A stretch of 7,818 bases of DNA from Bacteroidales bacterium. GTDB taxonomy: Bacteria > Bacteroidota > Bacteroidia > Bacteroidales > JAAUTT01. The stretch covers positions 1 to 7,818 of the forward strand of contig JAAUTT010000181.1 of assembly GCA_012031335.1 (NCBI GenBank), written 5' to 3'. The notes beneath the pieces are model-generated. The model did no database searches and was not told the DNA's origin. It worked only from the letters and a program-made list of their open reading frames with translations. The position numbers and the translations under genes were made by a program. Shown one piece after another: positions 1 through 7,277 of this stretch (within the stretch, counting starts at the first letter, position 1; every line of letters starts with the position of its first letter).

Positions 1-39
1 GGGTTGCCATAGGAAAAAACGGATTAAAACAGAGTCAAA

Positions 40-748
40 ATGCAGAACAAGGAAAAGCTGATTGAGAAAATAAAACCAATTGAATTTCAAAAACCTTCTG
101 ATATAATTATCAGACAAAATCCGGGAGCTGATAAGTTCAGGAATTATTAAACCTGGCGACCGTTTGCCTGCCGAACGTGAACTGGCGGAACGTTTTGGTA
201 TTGGAAGAGGTTACATCCGTGAAGCCTTAAAAAAACTGGAATTTTATGGTATTGTGAAAACACTACCTCAAAGCGGTACCATGGTTGCAAACCTTGGTAT
301 ATCATTAATTGAGGGGTTAATGAATAATATCGTCACTGTTGAAGCCGACAATTTCCCGATGTTAATTGAAACCAGGCGCATTCTCGAGATCAACACCGCA
401 AGCCTTGCAGCTCAAAAAGCCAATGATAGAGACATAGTTGAATTAAATTCACTTTTGGAGAAATATAGAGAAAAGGCTGAAAAGGGTGAAAATGCAATGA
501 GCGAAGATTTATTGTTTCATCTTAAAATTGCCGACATTTCCAAAAACTCTATTTTGAAATCGTTGATCATGATCATTACCCCCGAAGTTCAGAGGCAATC
601 GCAGGAATTGAATACATGCAAGGATGACAGGCCGAAATATGCATTAGCCGAACACCAGGCTATTTTTGAAGCCATTAAAAAACGCGAACCAGAAAAAGCG
701 GCCGAAGCCATGGCCTTTCACATGGGTAAAACAGTTGCTCCGGTTTAA
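40..748 (+). CDS. FadR-subfamily GntR transcriptional regulator (frameshifted; about 235 aa when restored)
   Basis: This is a DNA-binding repressor of the GntR superfamily, FadR/FCD subgroup, whose members usually sense organic or sugar acids. The natural start is ATG at 40. The first 26 codons run into a stop at 148-150, but dropping one A from the A4 run at 116-119 joins them to the long frame, giving IRELISSGIIKPGDR and then LPAERELAERF. That is the classic winged-helix entry. Restored residues about 18-85 form the winged helix (recognition helix near GIGRGYIREALKKLE). The rest is an all-helical FCD domain. D156, H160, H205 and H227 fall where FCD metal ligands are expected. A start at the TTG at 164 would cut off half of the DNA-binding domain, so I reject it. 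Lying directly upstream of an ExuT-like transporter, it probably controls that operon. Family call is firm; ligand is inferred. Confidence 0.88.
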
Positions 749-779
749 ATTCTATATTATTTGAGAAAATATTAAATCT

Positions 780-815
780 TTTGGATATTATTAGATATAG
801 TATAATATTATTTTG
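780..815 (+). promoter_or_regulatory. Candidate Bacteroidota-type promoter for the transporter operon
   Basis: TTTG at 780-783 could be the -33 element and TTATTTTG at 808-815 a -7 element, with one mismatch to TAnnTTTG. The gap of 24 bases is longer than the usual 19-21, so the match is weak. The surrounding 749-815 stretch is very AT-rich and no terminator hairpin was seen after the regulator gene. The operon may also be read through from the regulator. Confidence 0.28.
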
Positions 816-825
816 TGGTTAACCA
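816..825. promoter_or_regulatory. Candidate operator for the FadR-family regulator (TGGTTAACCA)
   Basis: This is a perfect 10-base palindrome just downstream of the candidate -7 element and 21 bases before the transporter ATG. It has the form TGGT-nn-ACCA. Known sites of FadR-subfamily hexuronate repressors such as ExuR and UxuR have a TTGGTATACCAA-like core, and FadR itself uses TGG...CCA half sites. The location next to a regulator of the same subfamily supports an operator role. Binding itself is inferred. Confidence 0.5.
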
Positions 826-846
826 ATCACCAATGCTTTGTTTGTC

Positions 847-2130
847 ATGTGGAAATTTAAAATAAAAATAGCGGAAGGTATTCCCAATATCCGCTGGTAT
901 ATTGCAGGGTTGCTCTTCCTATCTACAATAATCTGTTATGTCGACAGGTTAACAATCTCAATACTTGCCCCTGTTATTAAAACCGACCTTGGTCTCAGCA
1001 ATCTTCAATATGCAAGTATAAGCATCTGGTTTTTGGTATTCTATTCAATTTTTCAGACCATTTTTGGCCGCATATACGATAAAATAGGGACACGAAATGG
1101 TTTTGTAGTGGCAATAACCATTTGGTCGGTATCAGCAATGATGCATGCTGCCGCAAAAGGTATTGCCGGATTCTCCATCTGGAGGTCGGTTTTGGGAATT
1201 GGCGAAGCCGGTAACTGGCCAGGATCAATCAAAGCCATTTCCGAATGGTTTCCGGCCAGTCAACGTGCCCTGGGATTGGCCATTGTAAATTGCGGCGCTG
1301 CCATTGGATCGGTGGTGGCACCTCCCCTCATCGTTTGGCTTCAGCTAAGCTATGGGTGGAAAGCTGCTTTTATTGCCACCGGAGCTATGGGTTTTGTTTG
1401 GCTTATTTTATGGTTGTTATTTTACAATTCACCCGAAAAACACAAATTTATAACCAAAAAAGAGCTTGATTTTATTCAATCAGATGAAAAGAAGGCGGTC
1501 CCGTGCGATGAAAAAATATCCTGGCGTAAATTACTGCGATACAAACAAGTGTGGGCCATTGTTCTGGCAAGGTTTCTGGGTGATCCAATCTGGTGGCTGT
1601 ATTTGGTTTGGCTGCCATTGTACCTTTTTGATGTAAGAGGCTTTAATATGAAAGAAATAGGCGCTTTTGCCTGGATACCTTTTCTTGCCTCGGGTATTGG
1701 CAGTATTGCCGGTGGTTGGCTTTCGGGATTTCTCCTACAGAAAGGTTTTACGGTAAATAAAGCCAGAAAAATTGCGATCATCTTCCCGACTTTTTTAATG
1801 CCACTGGGCATTGTGGCCATTTATGCCTCTTCCGCTTCAATGGCTTTGCTTTGCATGAGTGTTGTGCTATTTGGGTTCCAATTCTGGGTAAACAATGTAC
1901 AAACATTGCCAAGTGATTATTTCCCGAAAAACTCAGTGGCAACAGTTGCAGGTTTGTCACAAACCGGGGCCGGGATTGGAGCTATGATATTTACCCTTGG
2001 CGTAGGCTGGGTAGTCGATCATTTCTCGTACACCCCTGTACTGATGGTGGCCGGATTTCTTGGGCCTGCGGCTACAATTGTATTATTGCTGCTGGGAGGC
2101 AAAATAGATCGAATTTCACTTAATAAATAA
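847..2130 (+). CDS. MFS transporter, anion:cation symporter family, ExuT-like (hexuronate or related sugar acid uptake)
   Basis: This is an inner-membrane secondary transporter of 427 residues with about 12 hydrophobic segments in two halves. The first segment ends in CYVDRLTIS, like the Y-x-D/N-R signature of the ACS family. The loop after segment 2 carries the MFS motif GRIYDKIGTRNG at about residues 74-85. The stretch GIGEAGNWPGSIKAISEWFP in the fourth-helix region is typical of ExuT-like hexuronate and related carboxylate transporters. I chose ATG at 847; an in-frame TTG at 838 would only add three residues and has no better leader. It is the first gene of the operon, with the next gene 8 bases on. 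The frame is intact from end to end. Substrate is inferred from family and neighbours: glucuronate, galacturonate or another aldonate/uronate. Confidence 0.92.
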   Translation: MWKFKIKIAEGIPNIRWYIAGLLFLSTIICYVDRLTISILAPVIKTDLGLSNLQYASISIWFLVFYSIFQTIFGRIYDKIGTRNGFVVAITIWSVSAMMHAAAKGIAGFSIWRSVLGIGEAGNWPGSIKAISEWFPASQRALGLAIVNCGAAIGSVVAPPLIVWLQLSYGWKAAFIATGAMGFVWLILWLLFYNSPEKHKFITKKELDFIQSDEKKAVPCDEKISWRKLLRYKQVWAIVLARFLGDPIWWLYLVWLPLYLFDVRGFNMKEIGAFAWIPFLASGIGSIAGGWLSGFLLQKGFTVNKARKIAIIFPTFLMPLGIVAIYASSASMALLCMSVVLFGFQFWVNNVQTLPSDYFPKNSVATVAGLSQTGAGIGAMIFTLGVGWVVDHFSYTPVLMVAGFLGPAATIVLLLLGGKIDRISLNK

Positions 2131-2138
2131 TAATATCA

Positions 2139-3088
2139 ATGAAAAAAATTTTCCTGCTTTTATTGCTTACATATACAGTGAGCACGCTTTTTGCCCAAAC
2201 CAAGCCTTTTATCGATTGGGCGAATTTAAAAAACCCTGTATACTCACAGCCGGGATGGAGCACAAAAGATGCCTGCATGATGTACAACGATGGCTGGTTT
2301 TACCTGTATTTCTCCGCATTTTTTTATGATGCAGGAAGAGAACGTAGTCATGTGGTTTCGGTGCGTACGCAGGACTTTAAAACCTATTCCGAACCATTAT
2401 TCATATGGAGTGGAATGGAAGAAGGATGGATTGGGCTCTGTTCTCCCGATATCTCCAGGATTAATAATACCTGGATATTAACATTTAACTCATGGGGTGA
2501 TAAAGAAGGAAAACCTAACCAACTTTTTTATGCCACTTCCACAGACCTGGTTCGGTGGTCGGGACTGAAACCGCTTGCCAGAAACATCACCAATGATGTG
2601 AGAGCCATTGATGCTGCAATTATACCTTTCAACAAAAAATTTACATGGTATGGAAAAGAGTGCAGGAACCGCTGATCTCGGTAGCCGACTCTCTTGATGA
2701 TTCCAACTGGAAAATAATTGGCCGGCCGGTAAAAACCTGGTTCGAAAATGGACAATTCATTGAAATTGATAAAAAAATTTACATGATGGTGACATCCGAA
2801 GGGCATCTTCCAGCAATCACCAGAATGAAAGGAAACGGTAAAGCCGATCAGGATTGGTTGCAATGGGAAGATTTAAGGAATATTCCACTTCCAGTCGAAG
2901 AATTCAATAAATTTCAAACATCAAATGCCGCTTCTATAAACGACTGGAGGGTAAACGACGGATATTTCTATATGCTTTATGCCGGGAAAACCGAAGGAAT
3001 ATCTCATAACCGCCGTGGAGACAACAAACTGGGAATTGCACGTTCAAAAGATTTAATAAACTGGGAAATACCAGGATCTAATAAATAA
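2139..3088 (+). CDS. Secreted five-bladed beta-propeller glycosidase, GH43-like (frameshifted; about 316 aa when restored)
   Basis: This is a predicted exported glycosidase of the GH43/GH32/GH62/GH117 propeller type. Residues 1-20 are a signal peptide (MKK, Leu-rich core, LFAQ). The reading breaks near 2634-2642: adding one base in the A6 or T3 run turns NKKFTWYG into NKK(F/I)YMVWKRVQEPL and continues to the stop at 3088. Propeller repeats end in the usual DF/DL-x-x-W pattern (RTQDFKTYS, STDLVRWSG, SKDLINWEI). Candidate catalytic residues by GH43 logic are D44 (GWSTKDA, base), D158 (AIDAAI, pKa modulator) and about E221 (TSEGHLP, acid); D104 (CSPDI) lines the same face. At about 316 residues it matches a single propeller without accessory modules. 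It lies in an operon with uronate-type genes, so release of a sugar acid or its glycoside is plausible. GH43 subfamily and substrate are unknown to me. Confidence 0.75.
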
Positions 3089-3099
3089 AAGAATAGTTT

Positions 3100-3936
3100 A
3101 TGTTTAGTCACATAAGAGAATTTTCGCACGGGGAATCTATTATTCCATCAAATGATAGTTTATTGCCCGACACATATTTTAACATTATTAAGTTGAAGCG
3201 AGGGGAAACTTATTCGCTTAAATTACCTGACTATGAAACTGTTTGGGTTGTATTGCAGGGGAACTCAGATGCATTTGTCGATGGCAAACAATATGCGAAT
3301 ATTGGTCAGCGCAAGGATGTTTGGAGTGGAAAAGCCGACTCTGTGTATGCCGGAGCAGGTGCGGAGGTTATGATCATTGGTAATAATGAAATAACCGAAA
3401 TCGCTATTGTGGGGGGTAAATGCTCACAAAAGTACCCATCTTTCCGCATTAAACCCGAAGAAGTTGAGATGGTTGAAGTCGGTTCTTCGGAAACAAAGAG
3501 CCATCGGAAGATTTTTCACATTCTGGGACAAAATGGTGCCGGATGTGCAGGTAATCTTCTGGTTAGCGAATTGTATTGCGAAGAAGGGTGCTGGAGTGGC
3601 TACCCCCCTCACAAGCACGACTCCGAAAATCCTCCTGAGGAAACAGCTTTTGAAGAGACTTATCATTACCGGTTTAATCCAGATACAGGATTTGGCGCCC
3701 AATTTTTGTACGATGATCATGGAAATTCACATGTTGTAATGACCAGACATGGTGATACCTTTGCTTTTAAGGGTGGATATCATCCAACGGTTACTTCACC
3801 GGGTCACGCAGAATATATTTTAACTATCCTGGTGGGTAAACATCATCGCTCCCTGATCCAGAATTTTAAAGAGGAACATCGGTATTTAATGGAAAAAATA
3901 CCTGGAATAGCAGGAATGAGAGAAAAATTTAAATAG
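3100..3936 (+). CDS. iolB: IolB-family isomerase (5-deoxy-glucuronate isomerase-like; KduI/IolB superfamily)
   Basis: This is a cytoplasmic double-cupin aldose-ketose isomerase of 278 residues, close to the usual IolB length of about 270. In myo-inositol breakdown IolB turns 5-deoxy-D-glucuronate into 2-deoxy-5-keto-D-gluconate. The C-terminal cupin has the IolB hallmark PPHKHD (H171, H173), then EETYHYRF (E186) and GGYHP (H228), which fit the metal-ligand set H-x-H, E, H. The segment GCWSGYPPHKHDSENPPEET follows the IolB pattern SSYPPHKHD...PEE much more closely than KduI. The tail after ILVGKHH departs from standard IolB, which usually continues GPxRxWxFxNDPxH. No other inositol gene is in the window, so the true substrate may be another uronate. 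The next gene, a 5-keto-gluconate reductase homologue, starts 7 bases later and could use the product. Confidence 0.85.
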   Translation: MFSHIREFSHGESIIPSNDSLLPDTYFNIIKLKRGETYSLKLPDYETVWVVLQGNSDAFVDGKQYANIGQRKDVWSGKADSVYAGAGAEVMIIGNNEITEIAIVGGKCSQKYPSFRIKPEEVEMVEVGSSETKSHRKIFHILGQNGAGCAGNLLVSELYCEEGCWSGYPPHKHDSENPPEETAFEETYHYRFNPDTGFGAQFLYDDHGNSHVVMTRHGDTFAFKGGYHPTVTSPGHAEYILTILVGKHHRSLIQNFKEEHRYLMEKIPGIAGMREKFK

Positions 3937-3943
3937 ATAAAAA

Positions 3944-4705
3944 ATGCTTGATTTTGGTTTGAAAGGAAAAGTTGCATTGGTTACAGGTGCAACTCAGGGT
4001 TTGGGTTACACGCTTGCCAGGGGTTTGGCTTCACAGGGGGCAACTCTTATTATAAGTGCACGTAACCGGGAGAAACTTGATTCGGCCCTGGAACGATTGC
4101 AAAAAGAGGGATTTGAAGTGCGAGGTTATTTATTCGATGTGACAAATCAAAGTGAAATTGATGCTGCCATTTCAAACATTTTGAGTGATTTTGGCGCAAT
4201 CGATATTCTTGTTAATAACGCAGGAATCCAATACAGGGCTCCACTGGAAGAGTTCCCCGGAGAAATGTGGGATACCGTCATCAATACAAACCTTAGCAGC
4301 ATTTACCGTGTAAGCAAGGCGGTTGCTCCGATTATGATCAGACAGCAATCGGGGAAAATAATCAATATCTGTTCGTTAATGAGCGAGGTGGCCCGTAATT
4401 CAATTTCAGCTTACACCGCAGCAAAAGGCGGGGTTAAAATGCTTACGCGTTCCATGGCAACCGAATGGGCAAGGCATAACATACAGGTGAACGGCATAGG
4501 GCCTGGGTATTTCAAAACAGAGATGACAGATGCTTTGGTCAAAGACCAACAGTTTAGCGATTGGCTATGTAAACGCACACCTGCCGGTCGCTGGGGCAAC
4601 CCTGAAGAACTGTTAGGTTTATTGGTTTTCCTTGCAAGTGGTGCTTCGAGCTTTATCAATGGTCAGGTAATTTATGTGGATGGGGGCATACTGGCAACTA
4701 TTTAA
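3944..4705 (+). CDS. idnO: Short-chain dehydrogenase/reductase, gluconate 5-dehydrogenase (5-keto-D-gluconate 5-reductase) type
   Basis: This is a cytoplasmic classical SDR of 253 residues. The cofactor motif TGATQGLG is at residues 14-21, NNAG at 91-94, and the catalytic tetrad is N116, S144, Y157 and K161 (AYTAAKGG). R40 and R42 after the second strand suggest NADP(H). The C-terminal part, with ARHNIQVNGIGPGYFKTEM, WLCKRTPAGRWGNPEEL and VDGG, resembles IdnO/Gno from memory of E. coli IdnO, which reduces 5-keto-D-gluconate to D-gluconate. It is the last gene of the operon, directly behind the IolB-type isomerase. IolB-type products are 5-keto-aldonates, so the two steps fit in sequence. The related KduD (2-deoxygluconate 3-dehydrogenase) is the main alternative, but the WLCKRTPAxRWG block favours IdnO. 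The frame is intact. The symbol reflects homology, not proven substrate. Confidence 0.85.
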   Translation: MLDFGLKGKVALVTGATQGLGYTLARGLASQGATLIISARNREKLDSALERLQKEGFEVRGYLFDVTNQSEIDAAISNILSDFGAIDILVNNAGIQYRAPLEEFPGEMWDTVINTNLSSIYRVSKAVAPIMIRQQSGKIINICSLMSEVARNSISAYTAAKGGVKMLTRSMATEWARHNIQVNGIGPGYFKTEMTDALVKDQQFSDWLCKRTPAGRWGNPEELLGLLVFLASGASSFINGQVIYVDGGILATI

Positions 4706-4721
4706 TAGTACAAAGTAGTAA

Positions 4722-4742
4722 GTCGTAGGTCGTAGGTCGTAA
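4722..4742 (+). repeat. Short tandem repeat, GTCGTAG x3
   Basis: Three head-to-tail copies of a 7-base unit: GTCGTAG, GTCGTAG, GTCGTAA (last base changed). The repeat lies between the operon's last stop codon and the terminator hairpin. Its bases AGTAAGTCG just before echo the unit. No coding or operator role is evident. Confidence 0.8.
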
Positions 4743-4779
4743 GAAAGAAGGGAAATTCAATTTAATTAATTTACAATAT

Positions 4780-4838
4780 AAAGGTAGTCTTTCAAAATAG
4801 GCATTTCTCATACCTAAATTTGAAAGACTACCTTTTTT
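4780..4838. terminator. Long hairpin, likely bidirectional terminator between convergent genes
   Basis: A perfect 17-base inverted repeat, AAAGGTAGTCTTTCAAA (4780-4796) against TTTGAAAGACTACCTTT (4819-4835), flanks a loop that holds a second stem: TAGGCAT (4798-4804) with ATACCTA (4810-4816), one mismatch, and a 5-base loop TTCTC. The plus-strand transcript ends in a run of six T (4833-4838). The minus-strand side ends in CCTTTATATTG, less T-rich. The hairpin ends 2 bases before the minus-strand stop at 4841, as expected for a shared terminator of converging transcripts. Confidence 0.85.
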
Positions 4839-4840
4839 CA

Positions 4841-7245
4841 TTACAATTCTACTGTTATCTGAACATCCTTGTTCGTTAGGGTTTCCTGTTGTAAGCGCAG
4901 TTCCTTTTTTGGAGTATCATAATGCCAGCCTCCATTTTTCCCTTCCTCAAGCTTTTTCATGCTTTTACCGTCGATGGTTACCTTCGTTGGGATACGCTCA
5001 ATATGCATTTTCATCTCAAACTGCCGCGAAAGCATCATGCCCTGGAAATTTCCCTGAATGCTCCCTATGCTGAATTGTATTTTACCAGGGCTTTCATTAC
5101 AGGTAAATTTGGTGGTGGCATACTTCCCTTTAAGGTAATCGTTGCTGGTTCCATCATCTTCGTACATGGTAAAAGCTGAGGAGCCCGACGGGTAAACATC
5201 GAGGGTTATTTTGCGGTTGGAACCCAACTCTACCGAGCGGGCATAATCGCGCATGGGGATGATAGCCCCGGCCCTTACAAACAAGGGCAGAACGTCGACG
5301 GGAGCAGATGCAACAATGGTTTGACCACCCTCGTACTTTTTCCCGGAATAGTAATCAATCCATCGGCCGGCAGGCAGCACAAGCTGTTTGGTGGTGGCGC
5401 CCTTTTCGTTAACCGGCCCAACCAGCAATTCATTGCCAAAAAGATATTGATATTTATTGACTCCATCACCCTGGATCATTTTTTTGCCAGTATGACGAGT
5501 TAGGTGAGCATACGAATAAATGTAGGGGAACAATTGCATCCTTAGGTGCGAATACCTGCGGTACATCTCATCAGCCCGTGGCGAGAACTGCCAGGCCAGG
5601 TTGCCACTGCTGTTGAACAACGACTGAAAAACCTCTGTTACCGGGTTAAACAACGAAAACTGAATCCACCGCATAAACAATTCCTCACCAAAATCGGGGC
5701 AGCCAATAATGCGAAATACCCCCGCCATCGTGGGTTAAAAAAGGCACTTCGTACTGAAACCGTTTTGGCCAGGCTACCATTTCGATGTTTTGGGTTAAGC
5801 CTCCCATAGTTGAATTGGCCGAATTGGGAAACTCCGGTAATGTCCAGGCTATTTCTGAGTCGCCTGTCCATTTTCCCGGATATTTTTTATGATCGGGGTC
5901 GGTTAAATCTCCAACATGTTGCATGATGAAAGCCCTGCCGGTTGTTTCTTTGCCATATTTCTGAATGGCCTCGAAACAAGCTTTGCCAAAAGGGACACCC
6001 GGGTTGCGGTCGAGTTTCAGGAAGTCGAGTCCCTGGTCGAACAATGGTTTTAAGCGTTGCTGAAAATAATGTACAGAGGCAGAGTCGGTGAGGTTGATCT
6101 GGCCAGCCACGCTTTTACTGCCGTAATTGTGCCATCCCGATTTATTCGGAAATACTTTTTCAAAGGCACCTGCTTTTTCAAATTCGGAGAATACTTTTTC
6201 GTTGCCATCCTTGTTGATAATGTCCCACACCCAGATGCCTCCCTTTACATTGAGTTTCTGCATCTCTCCCCACATTCGGCCGGGGTTTGGAAATGCAATG
6301 GTATCACCTGTAAAGTTCATATAACCTTCCGGTCCGCGGCCTCCATTGGTGTAATTCCAGAACCACGAATCGATCCAGTAACCGTCAATGGGATAATCGT
6401 GGTCGATGATCGATTTCACCCTTTCGACAGATTCCTGTTGGTTGGTATAACCACCATACAAAATACCGAAAGCCCAGGCCGGAGGAAGGACAATATTTTC
6501 ATCCGCACCCGATGACAGCGGTTTTACGGTTTGTGAAGAAGTTTCGTTCGGACCGCGGCCCTGAGGGGGGATTTTCGTTGTTTAAGGTAAGAACAACCTT
6601 ATCAATGGCGTATTGCCATTCTTCGCCCATTACAAATTCCAGATGATGTTTCCCAGGTGAGGTTATGTTCCAGAAAGCCGGACCTTTGCCATCTTTGGGG
6701 TTACTGCTCCATGTATAATAATGCTCAGGAATATTCATTTCACTTTCCCTTTTTTCGGAATTGAGGGCAGGGTCGCTGGTAGTCTGGTATCCTTCGGCAT
6801 CAATGAGCCCTGTTGAAATCCCGGCGCGGAGCCCGAAAACAGGATTCAGTCCTTTGCTCAGGTCGCGGTCGAGCCACACTTTAACATCGTTGCAGTTGTA
6901 TTGTCCCCGGCGGCCTTTCCTGGCAAGTATCCACAAGGCATATTTGCCGGGTTTGAAAATTCAATATCAAAACGAAGAACGCCTCCCTTCCAGGCTCCTG
7001 TAGAATCGGCCTGCATGGCTTTGGTATCAAATGCATATGTTGCCTGGCTCCATTCATTTATATAAGAAGCGTGTTCTGCGACCATGCTTATAATGCCCCC
7101 AATTTCGTGAAACACGTTGTTTTCAATAACCTTGCTTTGGGTTGTTGTTACAATCCCCTGGTCAACCAATTGAGCTTTAGAAATGGTACTTAATGAAATA
7201 AATGCACAAGCAGTTAAAAAAAAAGTTGAAATGATTCTTTATCAT
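4841..7245 (-). CDS. Secreted GH31 family alpha-glycosidase with an atypical N-terminal module (four frameshifts; about 800 aa when restored)
   Basis: Restored from four indels: one extra T-strand base in the A9 run (7216-7224), one missing base near 6949-6959, one extra in G6 (6565-6570) and one extra in C5 (5719-5723). Start ATG at 7245-7243 gives a signal peptide of about 25 residues ending ISKAQ. Residues 26-227 form a beta-rich module with PGKYALWILARKG and YAIDKVVLTLNN, ending PPQGRGPNE. The GH31 barrel follows from about residue 252 (VLPPAWAFGILYGGY): DGYWIDSWFW, then nucleophile D412 in FLKLDRN (compare FKTDFGE in YicI), acid/base D462 in KWTGDSEIAW, and HDGG near 505. The GH31 C-terminal beta domains follow, with VLPLFVRAGAIIPM and YEDDGTSNDY. 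It hydrolyses alpha-glycosides, probably outside the cytoplasm; substrate not readable. A LacI-family gene lies 136 bases upstream on the same strand. Confidence 0.85.
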
Positions 7246-7277
7246 ACTGTTTTCTTGATTTTTAGTTTAAAGAAATT

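Larger units (their letters stand above)
847..4705 (+). other. Putative four-gene sugar-acid operon (transporter, glycosidase, isomerase, reductase)
   Basis: Four genes on one strand are separated by only 8, 11 and 7 bases, with no promoter or terminator visible between them and a strong hairpin after the last. Such spacing supports one transcript. The gene order follows a logical route: a secreted enzyme that frees a sugar, a transporter, an isomerase of uronate-like aldehydes, and a reductase of 5-keto-aldonates. Confidence 0.75.

Noticed and set aside
838..846. TTG start three codons upstream of the transporter ATG
   Set aside because: It adds only three residues, has no clear ribosome binding site, and ATG at 847 suits the family start.
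1476..1820. Minus-strand open frame inside the transporter gene, and similar long shadows within the GH31 and dehydrogenase genes
   Set aside because: They lie opposite genes with clear family motifs, have no recognisable domain of their own and no leader.
3100..3936. KduI (4-deoxy-5-keto-uronate isomerase) identity
   Set aside because: The PPHKHD...PEE...EETY spacing follows IolB; KduI has the shorter CHTHERRxEVY arrangement.
7159..7168. TGGTCAACCA, a second match to TGGT-nn-ACCA
   Set aside because: It lies in the GH31 coding sequence (Leu-Val-Asp-Gln after the signal peptide), far from the FadR-type gene; probably a chance match.
7216..7224. Programmed frameshifting or slippage as a control device
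   Set aside because: Six other homopolymers in the window show the same defect, including insertions and deletions, so a shared technical cause is simpler. Kept only as a remote option for the A9 run.
4841..7245. Four separate genes in the GH31 region
   Set aside because: Each piece begins in mid-domain, mostly at TTG codons, and the pieces join to one GH31 protein of normal order.
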